A stretch of DNA of 64,000 nucleotides from Desulfopila_A sp964446655 (GCA_964446655.1 CAYUPL010000008.1:24941-88940); one strand, 5' to 3'; numbered from the stretch's first letter, positions 26,861 to 36,228 are shown. Made by a program: numbers and translations. The notes: generated from the letters alone by a model not told the origin.

Positions 26861-27565
26861 TTATTTCAATATGGCTCGTACATCGACCGGATCAACTTTG
26901 AAACCGGGACTCATGGTAGTTGAAACGGAGATTCCTCGTATATATATACCTTTACTCGAACTAGGCTTGAGTTGGATTAACCTGCCGATAAAAGCTAAAA
27001 TATTTTCATAAACTTTTTCTTTACCAAAAGATGCTTTACCTACACCCGCATGTACAATACCTGCTTTATCAACGCGAAAATCAACTTTTCCTGATTTAAT
27101 TTCAGATACTATATTGGCGACGTCAAAGGTAACCGTACCCAGTTTTGCATTGGGCATCAGATTTCTCGGTCCGAGAATTCTACCAATCTTTCCTACAGTT
27201 CCCATCATATCGGGCGTTGCAACAGTTTTGTCAAATTCCAGCCAGCCGCCTTGAATCTTCTCGACAAGATCGTCGGATCCGACATAATCAGCACCAGCCT
27301 CTTTGGCCTCTGTTTCTTTTTCACCTTTTGCAAAAACAAGCACCCTGGTTTCCTTGCCGGTTCCGTGAGGTAAGACCACTGAAGATCGGATCATTTGATC
27401 GGCGTGACGCGGGTCAACCCCTAATTTTACGGCAACATCAAATGTTTCATCAAAACCAGCATAAGCACACTTTAGTGCATTGTCGATACCATCTTCGAGG
27501 GAATACGTTTTTGTCTTATCTATCGATTCAAGCAGTTTTCTGTATTTTTTTCCGTGTTTCGGCAT
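26861..27565 (-). CDS. rplA: 50S ribosomal protein L1
   Basis: Mobile stalk protein near the E site; in many bacteria it also represses the rplKA message. The 234 residues carry GKETRVLVFAKGEKETEAKEAGADYVG and the LGPRNLMPNAKLGTV signature (about residues 133-147). It follows rplK by 62 bases. Length and start (MPKHGKKYRKLLESID) are normal. Confidence 0.97.
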   Translation of the reverse strand: MPKHGKKYRKLLESIDKTKTYSLEDGIDNALKCAYAGFDETFDVAVKLGVDPRHADQMIRSSVVLPHGTGKETRVLVFAKGEKETEAKEAGADYVGSDDLVEKIQGGWLEFDKTVATPDMMGTVGKIGRILGPRNLMPNAKLGTVTFDVANIVSEIKSGKVDFRVDKAGIVHAGVGKASFGKEKVYENILAFIGRLIQLKPSSSKGIYIRGISVSTTMSPGFKVDPVDVRAILK

Positions 27566-27627
27566 ATCAGCCTCCTACTATGGGTCAAGGACCAATTAAG
27601 GCCTTCCGAGTAGTAAATTAAATTGTA

Positions 27628-28053
27628 TTAATCTTTAATGGTAATGCCGGCGCTTCTGGCGGTACCTTCAATAATCTTCATGGCACTTTCGAGATCATAG
27701 GCGTTAAGATCAACCATTTTTATCTCTGCAATCTCACGAATTTTTGCCCGTTTTATCTCTGCAACCCGCTCCAGCTTCGGATTGCCTGAACCTTTACTGA
27801 TACCGGCTGCTTTAAGCAATAAAACCGAGGCAGGAGGTGTCTTCGTTATATAACTGAAGGACCTGTCCTGAAAAACGGTAATAACCACCGGCACAATGGT
27901 GTCACCCATTGATTGGGTTTTCGCATTAAATTGTTTGCAGAATTCCATAATATTGACACCGTGCTGACCGAGAGCAGGACCAACAGGCGGTGAAGGGTTG
28001 GCTTTCCCCGCTGGAATCTGTAGTTTTATATATGCCGTTACTTTTTTGGCCAT
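27628..28053 (-). CDS. rplK: 50S ribosomal protein L11
   Basis: GTPase-centre protein that binds 23S rRNA next to L10. Length 141 residues is exact for the family. The start MAKKVTAYIKLQIPAGKANPSPPVGPALGQ (two parts) includes the conserved proline helix, and the C-terminal rRNA-binding domain with GTARSAGI is intact. Located between nusG and rplA. Confidence 0.98.
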   Translation of the reverse strand: MAKKVTAYIKLQIPAGKANPSPPVGPALGQHGVNIMEFCKQFNAKTQSMGDTIVPVVITVFQDRSFSYITKTPPASVLLLKAAGISKGSGNPKLERVAEIKRAKIREIAEIKMVDLNAYDLESAMKIIEGTARSAGITIKD

Positions 28054-28155
28054 TATTCACCCCAACTATCAACTTGTTAAAAACAAAAATTTCTGCCGGG
28101 GAGTTTCCCCGAACAGACATTTTCCCGAATAAACGCAATTCGTTCTATTGTAAAC

Positions 28156-28689
28156 CTACGTATTTGAAACCTGGACGAATTCCAGCTCAACCGGTGTTTC
28201 TCTTCCAAAGATTGAAACCATTACCCGCACTCTTCCTTTTTCAGGAAAAACCTCGTCTACAACGCCCTGAAAGTTGGCAAAAGGCCCGTCGATAACCCGA
28301 ACAACCTCTCCTATATCAAAAATCACTTTGGGCCGTGGCCGCTCCGACCCGTCCTGAATACGCCCGATTATCTTACCGGCATCTTCATCTGAAAGCGGTA
28401 TAGGGTCTTTATCATCTCCGACAAATCCTATGACGCGAGGCATATTTTCATGAATGGTATGCCATGTTGTGTCATTGAGATCCATACTGACAAGCATGTA
28501 TCCTGGAAAAAACCGTCTGGAAGATGTCTTCCTGGAACCTTTTATCATTTCGACGACCTGTTCGGTAGGAACTAAAACTTCGCCGAAATATTCTTCCAGT
28601 CCGTCCCGACGGATTCGCTCTTCGAGAGTCGCTTTAACTTTATCTTCAAAACCGGAGTGAACCTGAAGTATGTACCATTGTCTTGCCAT
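28156..28689 (-). CDS. nusG: Transcription termination/antitermination protein NusG
   Basis: Binds RNA polymerase and couples it to Rho or to the ribosome through S10. The 177 residues contain an NGN domain (WYILQVHSGFEDKVKATLEERI at the start, FFPGYMLVSMDL in the middle) and a C-terminal KOW domain with VRVIDGPFANFQGVVDEV. It follows secE and precedes rplK, the common bacterial order. Confidence 0.98.
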   Translation of the reverse strand: MARQWYILQVHSGFEDKVKATLEERIRRDGLEEYFGEVLVPTEQVVEMIKGSRKTSSRRFFPGYMLVSMDLNDTTWHTIHENMPRVIGFVGDDKDPIPLSDEDAGKIIGRIQDGSERPRPKVIFDIGEVVRVIDGPFANFQGVVDEVFPEKGRVRVMVSIFGRETPVELEFVQVSNT

Positions 28690-28774
28690 CTTTAACGTTT
28701 CCCCAGCCTGAGTTTTTTATAATGCATAAAAAGCAATATCACGCAGCATCATTGTAACGCTTTTCAGTTCAGCT

Positions 28775-29023
28775 TTATCGCAGCAGATAGGAAACCAGTT
28801 TACCAAGAATCAAATCAATAGAACCAAGATAGATGGCAACCACCACGGTAAGCACCACAACTATTCCAGTGAGTCCCATTGTGACCTTTTTGTCAGGCCA
28901 TACAATCTTTGAGAATTCTACCTGTACCTCTTTGATAAACTTCTTGATTTGAGACGGAGAGTATGGAGATGGTGTATCGGCTTTTACAACAGCGCTTTTT
29001 TTTGGTTTCTCTTTCGTTGCCAT
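28775..29023 (-). CDS. secE: Preprotein translocase subunit SecE
   Basis: Clamp subunit of the SecYEG translocon. With ATG at 29021-29023 the product is 82 residues, beginning MATKEKPKKS. An in-frame start at 29065 would add 14 residues; the shorter form fits single-span SecE proteins. The SecE signature FIKEVQVEFSKIVWPDKKV precedes one membrane span (about residues 50-72). Located between tRNA-Trp and nusG. Confidence 0.93.
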   Translation of the reverse strand: MATKEKPKKSAVVKADTPSPYSPSQIKKFIKEVQVEFSKIVWPDKKVTMGLTGIVVVLTVVVAIYLGSIDLILGKLVSYLLR

Positions 29024-29181
29024 ACTCGTTGCCAATCCTCGTAGTTTGTGCCTGGGAAATTTCAATCTCAGTTTGCAAGAAACGATTGTGTAAAGGTATC
29101 TATGTTGGCTTCATTTACCAGCATGAGCTGTATATCTTCCGTACCACTTCGAAGAAGCAAAGCTGTTCCAATTAGTCAGCA

Positions 29182-29258
29182 TGGCAGGCCAGGAGGGATT
29201 CGAACCCCCAACTTCCGGATTTGGAGTCCGGCACTCTACCAATTAGAGTTACTGGCCT
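29182..29258 (-). tRNA. trpT: tRNA-Trp (anticodon CCA)
   Basis: A full cloverleaf reads on the minus strand: 7-bp acceptor stem (AGGCCAG / CTGGCCT), D arm, anticodon arm CCGGA-CTCCAAA-TCCGG with anticodon CCA, and a T arm with TTCGAAT. The 3' CCA is encoded (29182-29184). It lies nine bases after rpmG and before secE, the usual place for a single tRNA-Trp. Confidence 0.96.
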
Positions 29259-29267
29259 GCACAATCT

Positions 29268-29417
29268 CTACTTCGTTTCTTTGTGCGGAAGGTGCGTCTT
29301 GCAAAACGGACAGTATTTTTTTAATTCCAGTTTGTTGGGTGTGTTTCTCTTATTCTTCGTGGTCGTGTAATTACGACGTTTACACGTACCACAAGCAAGA
29401 GTGATGATATCTCTCAT
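29268..29417 (-). CDS. rpmG: 50S ribosomal protein L33
   Basis: Small large-subunit protein, read directly from the bases: 49 residues beginning MRDIITLACGTCKRRNYTTT and ending HLPHKETK. Cys9 and Cys12 with Cys36 and Cys39 form the zinc ribbon of the metal-binding (C+) type. Start ATG 29415-29417, stop TAG 29268-29270. It lies between tuf copy 2 and tRNA-Trp. Confidence 0.95.
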   Translation of the reverse strand: MRDIITLACGTCKRRNYTTTKNKRNTPNKLELKKYCPFCKTHLPHKETK

Positions 29418-29434
29418 TACGTTCACGTCCCTAT

Positions 29435-29473
29435 AAAAAAAGAACCCGGCCTCCCTGCAAACGGCAAGGAGGC
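29435..29473 (-). terminator. Possible terminator or attenuator after tuf copy 2
   Basis: On the minus strand a 10-bp stem with one G-U pair (gcctcccttgc-like arms, 29449-29458 and 29464-29473) and a 5-base loop is followed after seven bases by seven T residues (29435-29441). The spacing between stem and T-run is larger than in a strong intrinsic terminator, so partial readthrough into rpmG-trpT-secE-nusG is likely. Confidence 0.5.
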
Positions 29474-29501
29474 AGGGTAAAGATTACCTGCCTTGCAATT
29501 A

Positions 29502-30692
29502 TTACTGAACAATTTCACTGATAACGCCGGCACCTACGGTACGTCCACCCTCACGGATGGCAAATCGCAGCCCCGCATCCATCGCGATCGGAGTGATCAG
29601 TTCTGCCGTTACGGATACATTATCGCCAGGCATTACCATTTCAACACCATCGGGAAGCGTTACAATACCTGTAACATCCGTTGTTCGGAAATAGAACTGC
29701 GGCCGATATCCATTAAAAAACGGAGTATGACGACCGCCCTCTTCCTTACCGAGGATATAGCACTCCGCCTTGAACTGCGTATGCGGCGTAATGGAACCAG
29801 GCTTGGCTAGTACCTGGCCACGCTCGATCTCATCACGTTTGACACCACGCAGAAGAGCACCGATATTATCACCGGCCTGACCTTCGTCTAAAAGCTTGCG
29901 AAACATCTCAACACCAGTGCAGGTGGTCTTATGGGTTTTACGAATACCGACTATCTCCACTTCCTCGCCAACCTTGATAACACCACGCTCTATTCTACCC
30001 GTGGCAACCGTGCCGCGGCCTGATATGGAAAAAACATCTTCCACCGGCATCAAAAACGGTTTCGCTATGTCACGCTCCGGTTCCGGTATATACGAGTCCA
30101 CCGCATCCATGAGCTCCCAGATGCATTTGGTCGCCTCTTCATCTTCCGGATTCTCCAAGGCTTTCAAGGCAGATCCCTGCACTATTGGAATGTCATCTCC
30201 TGGAAATTCATAGTTGTCCAGCAACTCACGAAGCTCCATCTCCACTAGCTCTATCAGCTCTTCGTCATCAACCATGTCACATTTGTTGAGGAAGACAACG
30301 ATTGCAGGAACACCTACCTGACGGGCAAGCAGAATATGCTCGCGGGTCTGGGGCATGGCGCCGTCTGTTGCCGCAACCACCAGAATCGCACCATCCATCT
30401 GCGCCGCTCCGGTGATCATGTTTTTGATGTAGTCGGCGTGGCCGGGACAATCGACATGGGCATAATGACGCTTGACCGTCTCATACTCAACATGCGCCGT
30501 GGCAATGGTGATACCGCGTTCTTTCTCTTCCGGCGCTTTATCAATCTCGCTGAAGTCAGTGAATTTCGCCTGACCTTTTGTAGACAACACCCGAGTGATC
30601 GCTGCTGTCAAAGTGGTTTTACCATGATCGATGTGACCAACAGTTCCTACATTGACATGTGGTTTAGTCCTTTGAAATTTTTCCTTTGACAT
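29502..30692 (-). CDS. tuf: Elongation factor Tu (copy 2)
   Basis: Second EF-Tu gene, 396 residues, ending EIVQ where copy 1 ends EIVN. It follows four tRNA genes, as tufB does in E. coli. All GTP-binding motifs are the same as in copy 1 (P-loop at residues 19-26). The DNA of the two copies appears identical across the coding region except for the last two sense codons; both non-coding flanks differ. The match stops abruptly at both ends, which suggests ongoing gene conversion. Confidence 0.98.
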   Translation of the reverse strand: MSKEKFQRTKPHVNVGTVGHIDHGKTTLTAAITRVLSTKGQAKFTDFSEIDKAPEEKERGITIATAHVEYETVKRHYAHVDCPGHADYIKNMITGAAQMDGAILVVAATDGAMPQTREHILLARQVGVPAIVVFLNKCDMVDDEELIELVEMELRELLDNYEFPGDDIPIVQGSALKALENPEDEEATKCIWELMDAVDSYIPEPERDIAKPFLMPVEDVFSISGRGTVATGRIERGVIKVGEEVEIVGIRKTHKTTCTGVEMFRKLLDEGQAGDNIGALLRGVKRDEIERGQVLAKPGSITPHTQFKAECYILGKEEGGRHTPFFNGYRPQFYFRTTDVTGIVTLPDGVEMVMPGDNVSVTAELITPIAMDAGLRFAIREGGRTVGAGVISEIVQ

Positions 30693-30745
30693 TGTTTTGT
30701 CTCCTCAGGCCTTAATAATTTATTCAGGTTATGTGTATCTGCCTG

Positions 30746-30821
<76 letters not shown>

Positions 30822-30842
30822 ACCATTATACATGCAAAAAAA

Positions 30843-30918
<76 letters not shown>

Positions 30919-30952
30919 CCTGATGAATATCTGAACAAAGTGAAGAAAGAGA

Positions 30953-31037
30953 TGGTGGAGGGGGGAGGATTCGAACCTCCGAAGGCTTGGCCGACAGATT
31001 TACAGTCTGTTCCCTTTGACCGCTCGGGAACCCCTCC
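30953..31037 (-). tRNA. tyrU: tRNA-Tyr (anticodon GTA)
   Basis: Minus-strand class II tRNA of 85 bases including encoded CCA: acceptor GGAGGGG / CCCCTCC, anticodon loop CTGTAAA (anticodon GTA), a long variable arm and T loop TTCGAAT. Second in the four-tRNA array. Confidence 0.96.
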
Positions 31038-31104
31038 ATTATGAAACAGCAAAAAAGAAGCTGCTTATTAACCTCTCAAAAACACTTTGTAAAGCTTTTT
31101 TTTC

Positions 31105-31180
31105 TGGAGCTGGCGATGGGACTTGAACCCGCAACCTGCTGATTACAAATCAGCTGCTCTGCCAATTGAGCTACGCCAGC
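31105..31180 (-). tRNA. thrU: tRNA-Thr (anticodon TGT)
   Basis: Minus-strand cloverleaf with acceptor GCTGGCG / CGCCAGC and anticodon loop TTTGTAA (anticodon TGT). CCA is encoded. First gene of the tRNA-tuf unit, only about 15 bases after the candidate -10 box. Confidence 0.96.
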
Positions 31181-31194
31181 TTACAAAACTAGAG

Positions 31195-31223
31195 ATTGTA
31201 CTGAGTTTGCAAAGAGAACGCAA
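31195..31223 (-). promoter_or_regulatory. Promoter of the tRNA-tuf unit
   Basis: On the minus strand TTGCGT (-35, 31218-31223) and TACAAT (-10, 31195-31200) are separated by exactly 17 bases. They lie directly before the first tRNA gene, leaving room for a very short tRNA leader. The -10 matches consensus at five of six positions and the -35 at three. Confidence 0.6.
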
Positions 31224-31329
31224 TATTTTTTTTATCATCTCTCTAAAATTCTCTGCCGACCCAAAAAGGCAGCGACAGCTTATTCTCAGATTTTTCCAAA
31301 AAACTGCTCTGGAAATCGTATCATTGAGC

Positions 31330-31362
31330 AAAAAAAAAGGACCGGAGCAAACTCCGGTCCTT
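31330..31362 (-). terminator. Intrinsic terminator of qmoABC
   Basis: An 11-bp perfect stem (aaggaccggag / ctccggtcctt) with a 4-base loop is followed on the minus strand by a run of nine T residues. It lies 24 bases after the qmoC stop, so it ends the qmo message and insulates the tRNA-tuf unit. Confidence 0.9.
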
Positions 31363-31385
31363 CTCGGGTTTTGGAAAAATACAAC

Positions 31386-32585
31386 TTATTCAGCAGTACC
31401 TTTGGCAAAAGCAGACTCGCGATACTTTTCAAATGACATGGCAAACGTTCTGTAAACCATATGGGCAAACTTTGTATAAGGCATATACAGAAACAACATC
31501 ATAACACTGACAAGATGGAGATAATAGACAATATGTCCTATGGTTGCGAGTCCGGCCCAGCGGCAGACCTCTGCAAGGAGTCCGGTTACACCGACTGCCA
31601 TAATCTCCCAGATGAGGAACCAGTCATAAAAGTTCCCTTCGATGCCGGACTGTTTCTCTTTTTCAGAACGAGCAGTCCACAGTATCCACATGCCATATAA
31701 AAGGGCAATGGCTGAAACGTTAGCCAGCAGTTTTACAGGATTCCAAAAGGTCATGGGACCATGGAACCGAGGCCAGAACAACCCTAGTATATCATTAGCG
31801 AACAGTGACCAGCATGTCACAATAAAGAGCCCGATAAAGGCAAAGACCAGCGGTTTATGCCCTTTAGCTCGGTCGGTATTGACAGTACACTCCTCAAATC
31901 GCTTATGGCTGAGCATCTCAACAATTGACGGCCATAAGAACTGTTGTACAAATTGAACAACCGAAGGCCGATACTCCCGGTTGAGGTCATACTGGGCCGA
32001 CATGGCCTTCCACAAATTGGTGATACCTTTATAGGCGGCAAAAACGGCCAGTCCGGCAGCCGGCACCATGAAAGCAACTATAAAGAATATGTTTTTGGCA
32101 TACCAGTGAAAGTCCCAGTGACCGAACATTCTTTGATAGCCGTAACCCGCCTGAAAATTGGCGTTCCAGTTATCCATCAGACCGCCCGATAAAAACCACA
32201 TCACAAAAATAATGACCGCGGGAATGCCGATCAGCATCGGTAGTCCTTTAATGCTCGAGGCAAGAGTCGCCAATCCTCGGGGCCAGGCATAAAAGTTATA
32301 GGCATAGGCGCGGATAGCACCTAAAACTTCAGCCGGCTTGGCACCACGAGGGCAGTTTTCGGTACAATCGCCACACTGGTGACAAAGGAAAACATCCGGG
32401 TCGGCAAGTAAGTTTTCTTTCATTCCCCACTGAGACCATATCATCTCTTTACGAGGAAAAGGTTTCTGGTCACCTGAAAGAGGACAAACCACAGAGCATG
32501 TCGCACACTGATAGCATTTCTTTACAGTATCGCCGCCGACACCTTTGAGGTATTTTATAAATTCTACATCTGGTTGAACATTCAT
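31386..32585 (-). CDS. qmoC: Qmo complex membrane subunit QmoC
   Basis: Membrane subunit of the quinone-interacting oxidoreductase that takes electrons from menaquinol for APS reductase. The 399 residues join an HdrC-like part with two [4Fe-4S] motifs (Cys24, 27, 30, 34 and Cys68, 71, 74, 78) to an HdrE/NarI-like cytochrome b part with about six membrane spans between residues 108 and 375. Several His residues in the spans are candidate haem b ligands. Third gene of qmoABC, followed by a strong terminator. Confidence 0.97.
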   Translation of the reverse strand: MNVQPDVEFIKYLKGVGGDTVKKCYQCATCSVVCPLSGDQKPFPRKEMIWSQWGMKENLLADPDVFLCHQCGDCTENCPRGAKPAEVLGAIRAYAYNFYAWPRGLATLASSIKGLPMLIGIPAVIIFVMWFLSGGLMDNWNANFQAGYGYQRMFGHWDFHWYAKNIFFIVAFMVPAAGLAVFAAYKGITNLWKAMSAQYDLNREYRPSVVQFVQQFLWPSIVEMLSHKRFEECTVNTDRAKGHKPLVFAFIGLFIVTCWSLFANDILGLFWPRFHGPMTFWNPVKLLANVSAIALLYGMWILWTARSEKEKQSGIEGNFYDWFLIWEIMAVGVTGLLAEVCRWAGLATIGHIVYYLHLVSVMMLFLYMPYTKFAHMVYRTFAMSFEKYRESAFAKGTAE

Positions 32586-32650
32586 TTTTTCCTCTCTGTT
32601 TTAGTATCTAGAAGAAATCATCATTCATAGTGACCACTTTCGGTCTGCAA

Positions 32651-32677
32651 CTGCAGTGACGACATGCGCCACTGCAG
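32651..32677 (-). other. Intercistronic hairpin between qmoB and qmoC
   Basis: Perfect 8-bp arms (ctgcagtg / cactgcag) surround an 11-base loop in the 110-base gap between qmoB and qmoC. No T-run follows. It could act in segmental mRNA stability within the operon; that is inference. Confidence 0.45.
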
Positions 32678-32695
32678 AGGATGATAAAACGGGCT

Positions 32696-34963
32696 CTAGA
32701 AGCCTTTGAATGGGTTGGGTCCCATCTCTACAATATCTTCTACAAAATCTTCCAATAGTTTAGGAATCTTGTTGTAATCGGTTATGGCAACTTGCTCTGC
32801 AACAACCCGCTCGGATTCAAGACCGAGTGTTGAAAGGGTATCACCGATATTTTCCATACGTTTGTTGGCGATTTCTGAGCCTTTGACGAAGTGACACTGA
32901 TAGTCATCACCATATGTACAGCCAAGAAGCATTGCACCGTCCATACCGGCCGACATCGCATCTCTGATCCAGGCCATATTGACGGAACCGAGACAGCGGA
33001 CAGGGATAAATCGAACCATATGGTTAAGCTTATGTCTCTTCATACCAGCCATGTCGAGAGCGGGATACGCATCATTTTCACAGACCAGCACCAGTATCCT
33101 CAATCTGTCATCGTCGTCTTCAGGTACTTCGATCGACTTGATCATAGATCCAATAAGATCGATGTTATAATCTTTAAATCCTATGATTCGCTCAGGACAG
33201 GCGCCCATACATGTCCCGCAACGACGACATCTAGTCGGATTGGGAAGTGGCGTGCCTTTGTCATCATCATCAAGCGCACCAAAAGGACATTCTTCCGTAC
33301 AACGTTTGCACTGGGTACATCGCTGCATGAAAAATTCCGGGTACGTGGCATCACCTGAACGTGGATGAACCGAGACTCCTCTGTCGGTAGACTCAAGACA
33401 CTGAATCGCCTTCAGAGCAGCACCTGTCGCATCATCGACAGTCTCATCCATGGTGGCCGCTTTTCTGACACCACCACAAGAGTAGACTCCGGTTCGTCTG
33501 GTTTCATAAGGAAAACAGATGAAGTGAGAATCAGCATAGCCGTCAAAAAGATCAAGATCGGGCAGGCGGGGACCTTGGCGATAGGCCAGGTTTATAGAAT
33601 GTTCATGAAGTGTGGTGGGCTCCATGCCGGCTGCCAGAACAACCATGTCGACATCGAGTTCGAGGTCGTCACCAAGCAGAGTATCCTCAACCTTGACCGA
33701 CAGCTTCCCTCCGGCTTCCTCAACCTTCATGACATTTCCCTTGGTCATGAAAATGCCGTCATTCAACTGCGTCTTTTTATAAAACAGTTCCATGTGTCCG
33801 GGAGTGCGCATATGCTGATACAGGATATATGCTCTACCGTCAGCATTGTCCCGGCATACATATTGTGCCTGCTTCAGGGCCACCATCGAAGTTACAGAGT
33901 TACAATAAGGAAAATCTTCATCATTGTCGGCCCCACCAGGACTCATGATAAACGCCACATTGGCAGGAACTTTTCCTTCTTTGGCCAGCTTCTCAAACTC
34001 CGCATTAGTAACAACATTCTTCGCAGTACCATGTCCGAGATGCTCAAATCGGGAAACATCAGCGGGTTTCCAGCCGGTTGCCAGCACAACTGCTCCAAAC
34101 GTTTCTGCATTTGGGTCGACGGCGACATATTTCTGCCAGCCTTCGTTGGGGTCCTCCATTTCCCCTTTTTCAATTTTTTCTTGCTCTTCAACCGTCACTT
34201 TAGCAGGAGCATCCCATTCGTTCCGCTCACCAGTCTTCTTCAGGGATACGCGAAAACTTCCCGGTGAACCGGCAATACGAGCAACCATGGTTTCCGTTTT
34301 CACGGTAATTTTATCATTACCGTTTACCTCGGCTACTAGTGCCTCAACCGGATTATCTTCCAGATCTGTCCATGGCGCTTTACTTGGAAAAGATTGGCGC
34401 CATCCAAGAGCTTTACCGCCAAGAACCGCTTCTTTTTCTATAATGGTTACATCATAGCCGGCTTTGGCTGCCTCAAGGGCAGCGGTGAGACCGGCAACAC
34501 CTCCACCCATGACCATAATCTTCTTATTGGTACCCTCTTCAAGGAAGTATGGTTCCGGAAGACTTGTTTTCTTTGCTCGAGTGCAAGCCATTCGCACATA
34601 ATCCTGAGCCGTCTCATTAAGAAACGCGGCAGCTTCGGCGTGAGGCTCTTCACCTTCAGCAGGCTTCCCTTCTGCCCAGACGACCTGCTCACGCAAGTTG
34701 GCCCGAGTGGTGATGGTTCCCTCTCCGAAGTCGAACTCTTTCTGCATAACCCTGGGAGAACACGCCGCTATAACAAACGTGTTGACACCGTTGTCCTTCA
34801 TGTCTTTTTCTATCAGGGCGCGACCCTCTGGTCCACAAAGGCAATCTCCCGTCTTGCACTCCATGGACATTTCACCGGTAACAACTTCAGCGAGGGCTTC
34901 CATATCGAGTGCATCGCCGATGCCACAACCTGAGCATAAGTATGCGCTATATTTTTTATCCAT
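32696..34963 (-). CDS. qmoB: Qmo complex subunit QmoB (HdrA/MvhD-like flavoprotein)
   Basis: Soluble flavin and iron-sulfur subunit of the Qmo complex. The 755 residues show an N-terminal Cys-containing region, an FAD-binding motif GGGVAG at residues 153-158 in an HdrA-like domain, two [4Fe-4S] motifs (Cys549, 552, 555, 559 and Cys579, 582, 585, 589), and a C-terminal MvhD-like domain from about residue 620. This order is the known QmoB layout. qmoA lies five bases upstream. It likely relays electrons between QmoC and AprAB. Confidence 0.97.
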   Translation of the reverse strand: MDKKYSAYLCSGCGIGDALDMEALAEVVTGEMSMECKTGDCLCGPEGRALIEKDMKDNGVNTFVIAACSPRVMQKEFDFGEGTITTRANLREQVVWAEGKPAEGEEPHAEAAAFLNETAQDYVRMACTRAKKTSLPEPYFLEEGTNKKIMVMGGGVAGLTAALEAAKAGYDVTIIEKEAVLGGKALGWRQSFPSKAPWTDLEDNPVEALVAEVNGNDKITVKTETMVARIAGSPGSFRVSLKKTGERNEWDAPAKVTVEEQEKIEKGEMEDPNEGWQKYVAVDPNAETFGAVVLATGWKPADVSRFEHLGHGTAKNVVTNAEFEKLAKEGKVPANVAFIMSPGGADNDEDFPYCNSVTSMVALKQAQYVCRDNADGRAYILYQHMRTPGHMELFYKKTQLNDGIFMTKGNVMKVEEAGGKLSVKVEDTLLGDDLELDVDMVVLAAGMEPTTLHEHSINLAYRQGPRLPDLDLFDGYADSHFICFPYETRRTGVYSCGGVRKAATMDETVDDATGAALKAIQCLESTDRGVSVHPRSGDATYPEFFMQRCTQCKRCTEECPFGALDDDDKGTPLPNPTRCRRCGTCMGACPERIIGFKDYNIDLIGSMIKSIEVPEDDDDRLRILVLVCENDAYPALDMAGMKRHKLNHMVRFIPVRCLGSVNMAWIRDAMSAGMDGAMLLGCTYGDDYQCHFVKGSEIANKRMENIGDTLSTLGLESERVVAEQVAITDYNKIPKLLEDFVEDIVEMGPNPFKGF

Positions 34964-34968
34964 TATCT

Positions 34969-36228
34969 CTACCTCCTGGATACCTGAATTGCCTTTAAGG
35001 CAGCTGCAGTGGATGATTGGTTTGTGGTGACGACATCAGCGGCTTTCTTGGCACATCCTGCCGCTATCATACCTTTTTCGACTTCAGTAATTACAAAACC
35101 GCTGCTATCCATCTGCAGATCTACAGGAGCACCATCAACTGCCAGCGAAGGCTGCATTCCGGTCGCAAGAACAGCCATGTCCACCTTCTGATGAGCCTTG
35201 GTGCCGGTGACAGCGTTTTCAGCGACAACGGTGACACCGCCATCAGCTTCAACCACTATCTCAGCAACTTTGCCTTTAATGAAGGTGGCATTTTCATCCG
35301 CCATCAGTTTCGCTCTGAACTTCTCGTATTTCCCTGGAGTACGAAGGTCTATGTAAAACACGTAGATCTTCGCTTCAGGATACCTTTCCCTCACATAGGT
35401 CATTTGCTTGAAAGTTGCCATGCAACAGATGTGAGAACAGTATTCCAGATGATTTTCGTCTCGCGAACCGGCACACTGCACAAAAGCAATGGATTCAATC
35501 TCTTTGTTGTCACCAGGCCGTACTATAGCTCCTCCGGTTGGACCGCCGGGAGAGGCCATACGCTCAATTTCCATATTGGTTACGATAGCGTGAGATTGAC
35601 CATACTTGAGAGTATCCATCTTGGTAGGCTCATAGGGAACCCATCCGGTGGCCCATACGATAGAACCGACATTGATGGTGACTGTCTGAGACTTCATATC
35701 CAGATCTACCGCATTATATTTGCATGCTGCTTTTACCGCTTCGGCACCCTGAGATGAAAGTGCGTCCTTTTTGATGACATAACGACGCGGGAAGGCCATT
35801 TCATGGGGCAAATATGCCGCAGTTGTTTTGTTCATGCCAAAATTGAACTCATTGGCAATCTGGTCGGTACACGCCGCAGCGCATTCACCGCAGGCGGTGC
35901 AGTTGCTGTTGACATAACGTGGAGCTATCTCCAAAGTAACCTCAAAGTTACCAGGCGTACCGCTGACCGATTTAACGGTGGTCATGGTATAGGTCCTGAT
36001 CTTACGGTTATCTTTGATACGACGGAAATTGATCTCAAGCCCACAGCTTGGGGGACACAGCTTAGGAAAATACTGATTAAGCTGGGCAACCCGACCACCA
36101 AAATATGCGTTCTTCTCAATCAGAAACACATCATTTCCGACTTCTGCGGCTTCAAGGGCTGCGGTGAGCCCACTGATACCACCGCCTACGACCAAAACTG
36201 CACCCGAGGTGCCTTGCTCGTCAGTCAT
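34969..36228 (-). CDS. qmoA: Qmo complex subunit QmoA (HdrA-like flavoprotein)
   Basis: First soluble subunit of the Qmo complex. I take ATG at 36226-36228 (MTDEQGTSGAVLVVGGG) because GGAGG lies eight bases upstream; an in-frame start at 36303 would add 25 hydrophobic residues without family support. Product 419 residues. The FAD motif GGGISG lies at 16-21 and a CAGSRD...YCSHICC stretch typical of HdrA proteins is present. Residues Cys110, 113, 116 and 120 form a CxxCxxCxxxC pattern that could bind [4Fe-4S], but lack the usual following Pro. Confidence 0.96.
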   Translation of the reverse strand: MTDEQGTSGAVLVVGGGISGLTAALEAAEVGNDVFLIEKNAYFGGRVAQLNQYFPKLCPPSCGLEINFRRIKDNRKIRTYTMTTVKSVSGTPGNFEVTLEIAPRYVNSNCTACGECAAACTDQIANEFNFGMNKTTAAYLPHEMAFPRRYVIKKDALSSQGAEAVKAACKYNAVDLDMKSQTVTINVGSIVWATGWVPYEPTKMDTLKYGQSHAIVTNMEIERMASPGGPTGGAIVRPGDNKEIESIAFVQCAGSRDENHLEYCSHICCMATFKQMTYVRERYPEAKIYVFYIDLRTPGKYEKFRAKLMADENATFIKGKVAEIVVEADGGVTVVAENAVTGTKAHQKVDMAVLATGMQPSLAVDGAPVDLQMDSSGFVITEVEKGMIAAGCAKKAADVVTTNQSSTAAALKAIQVSRR

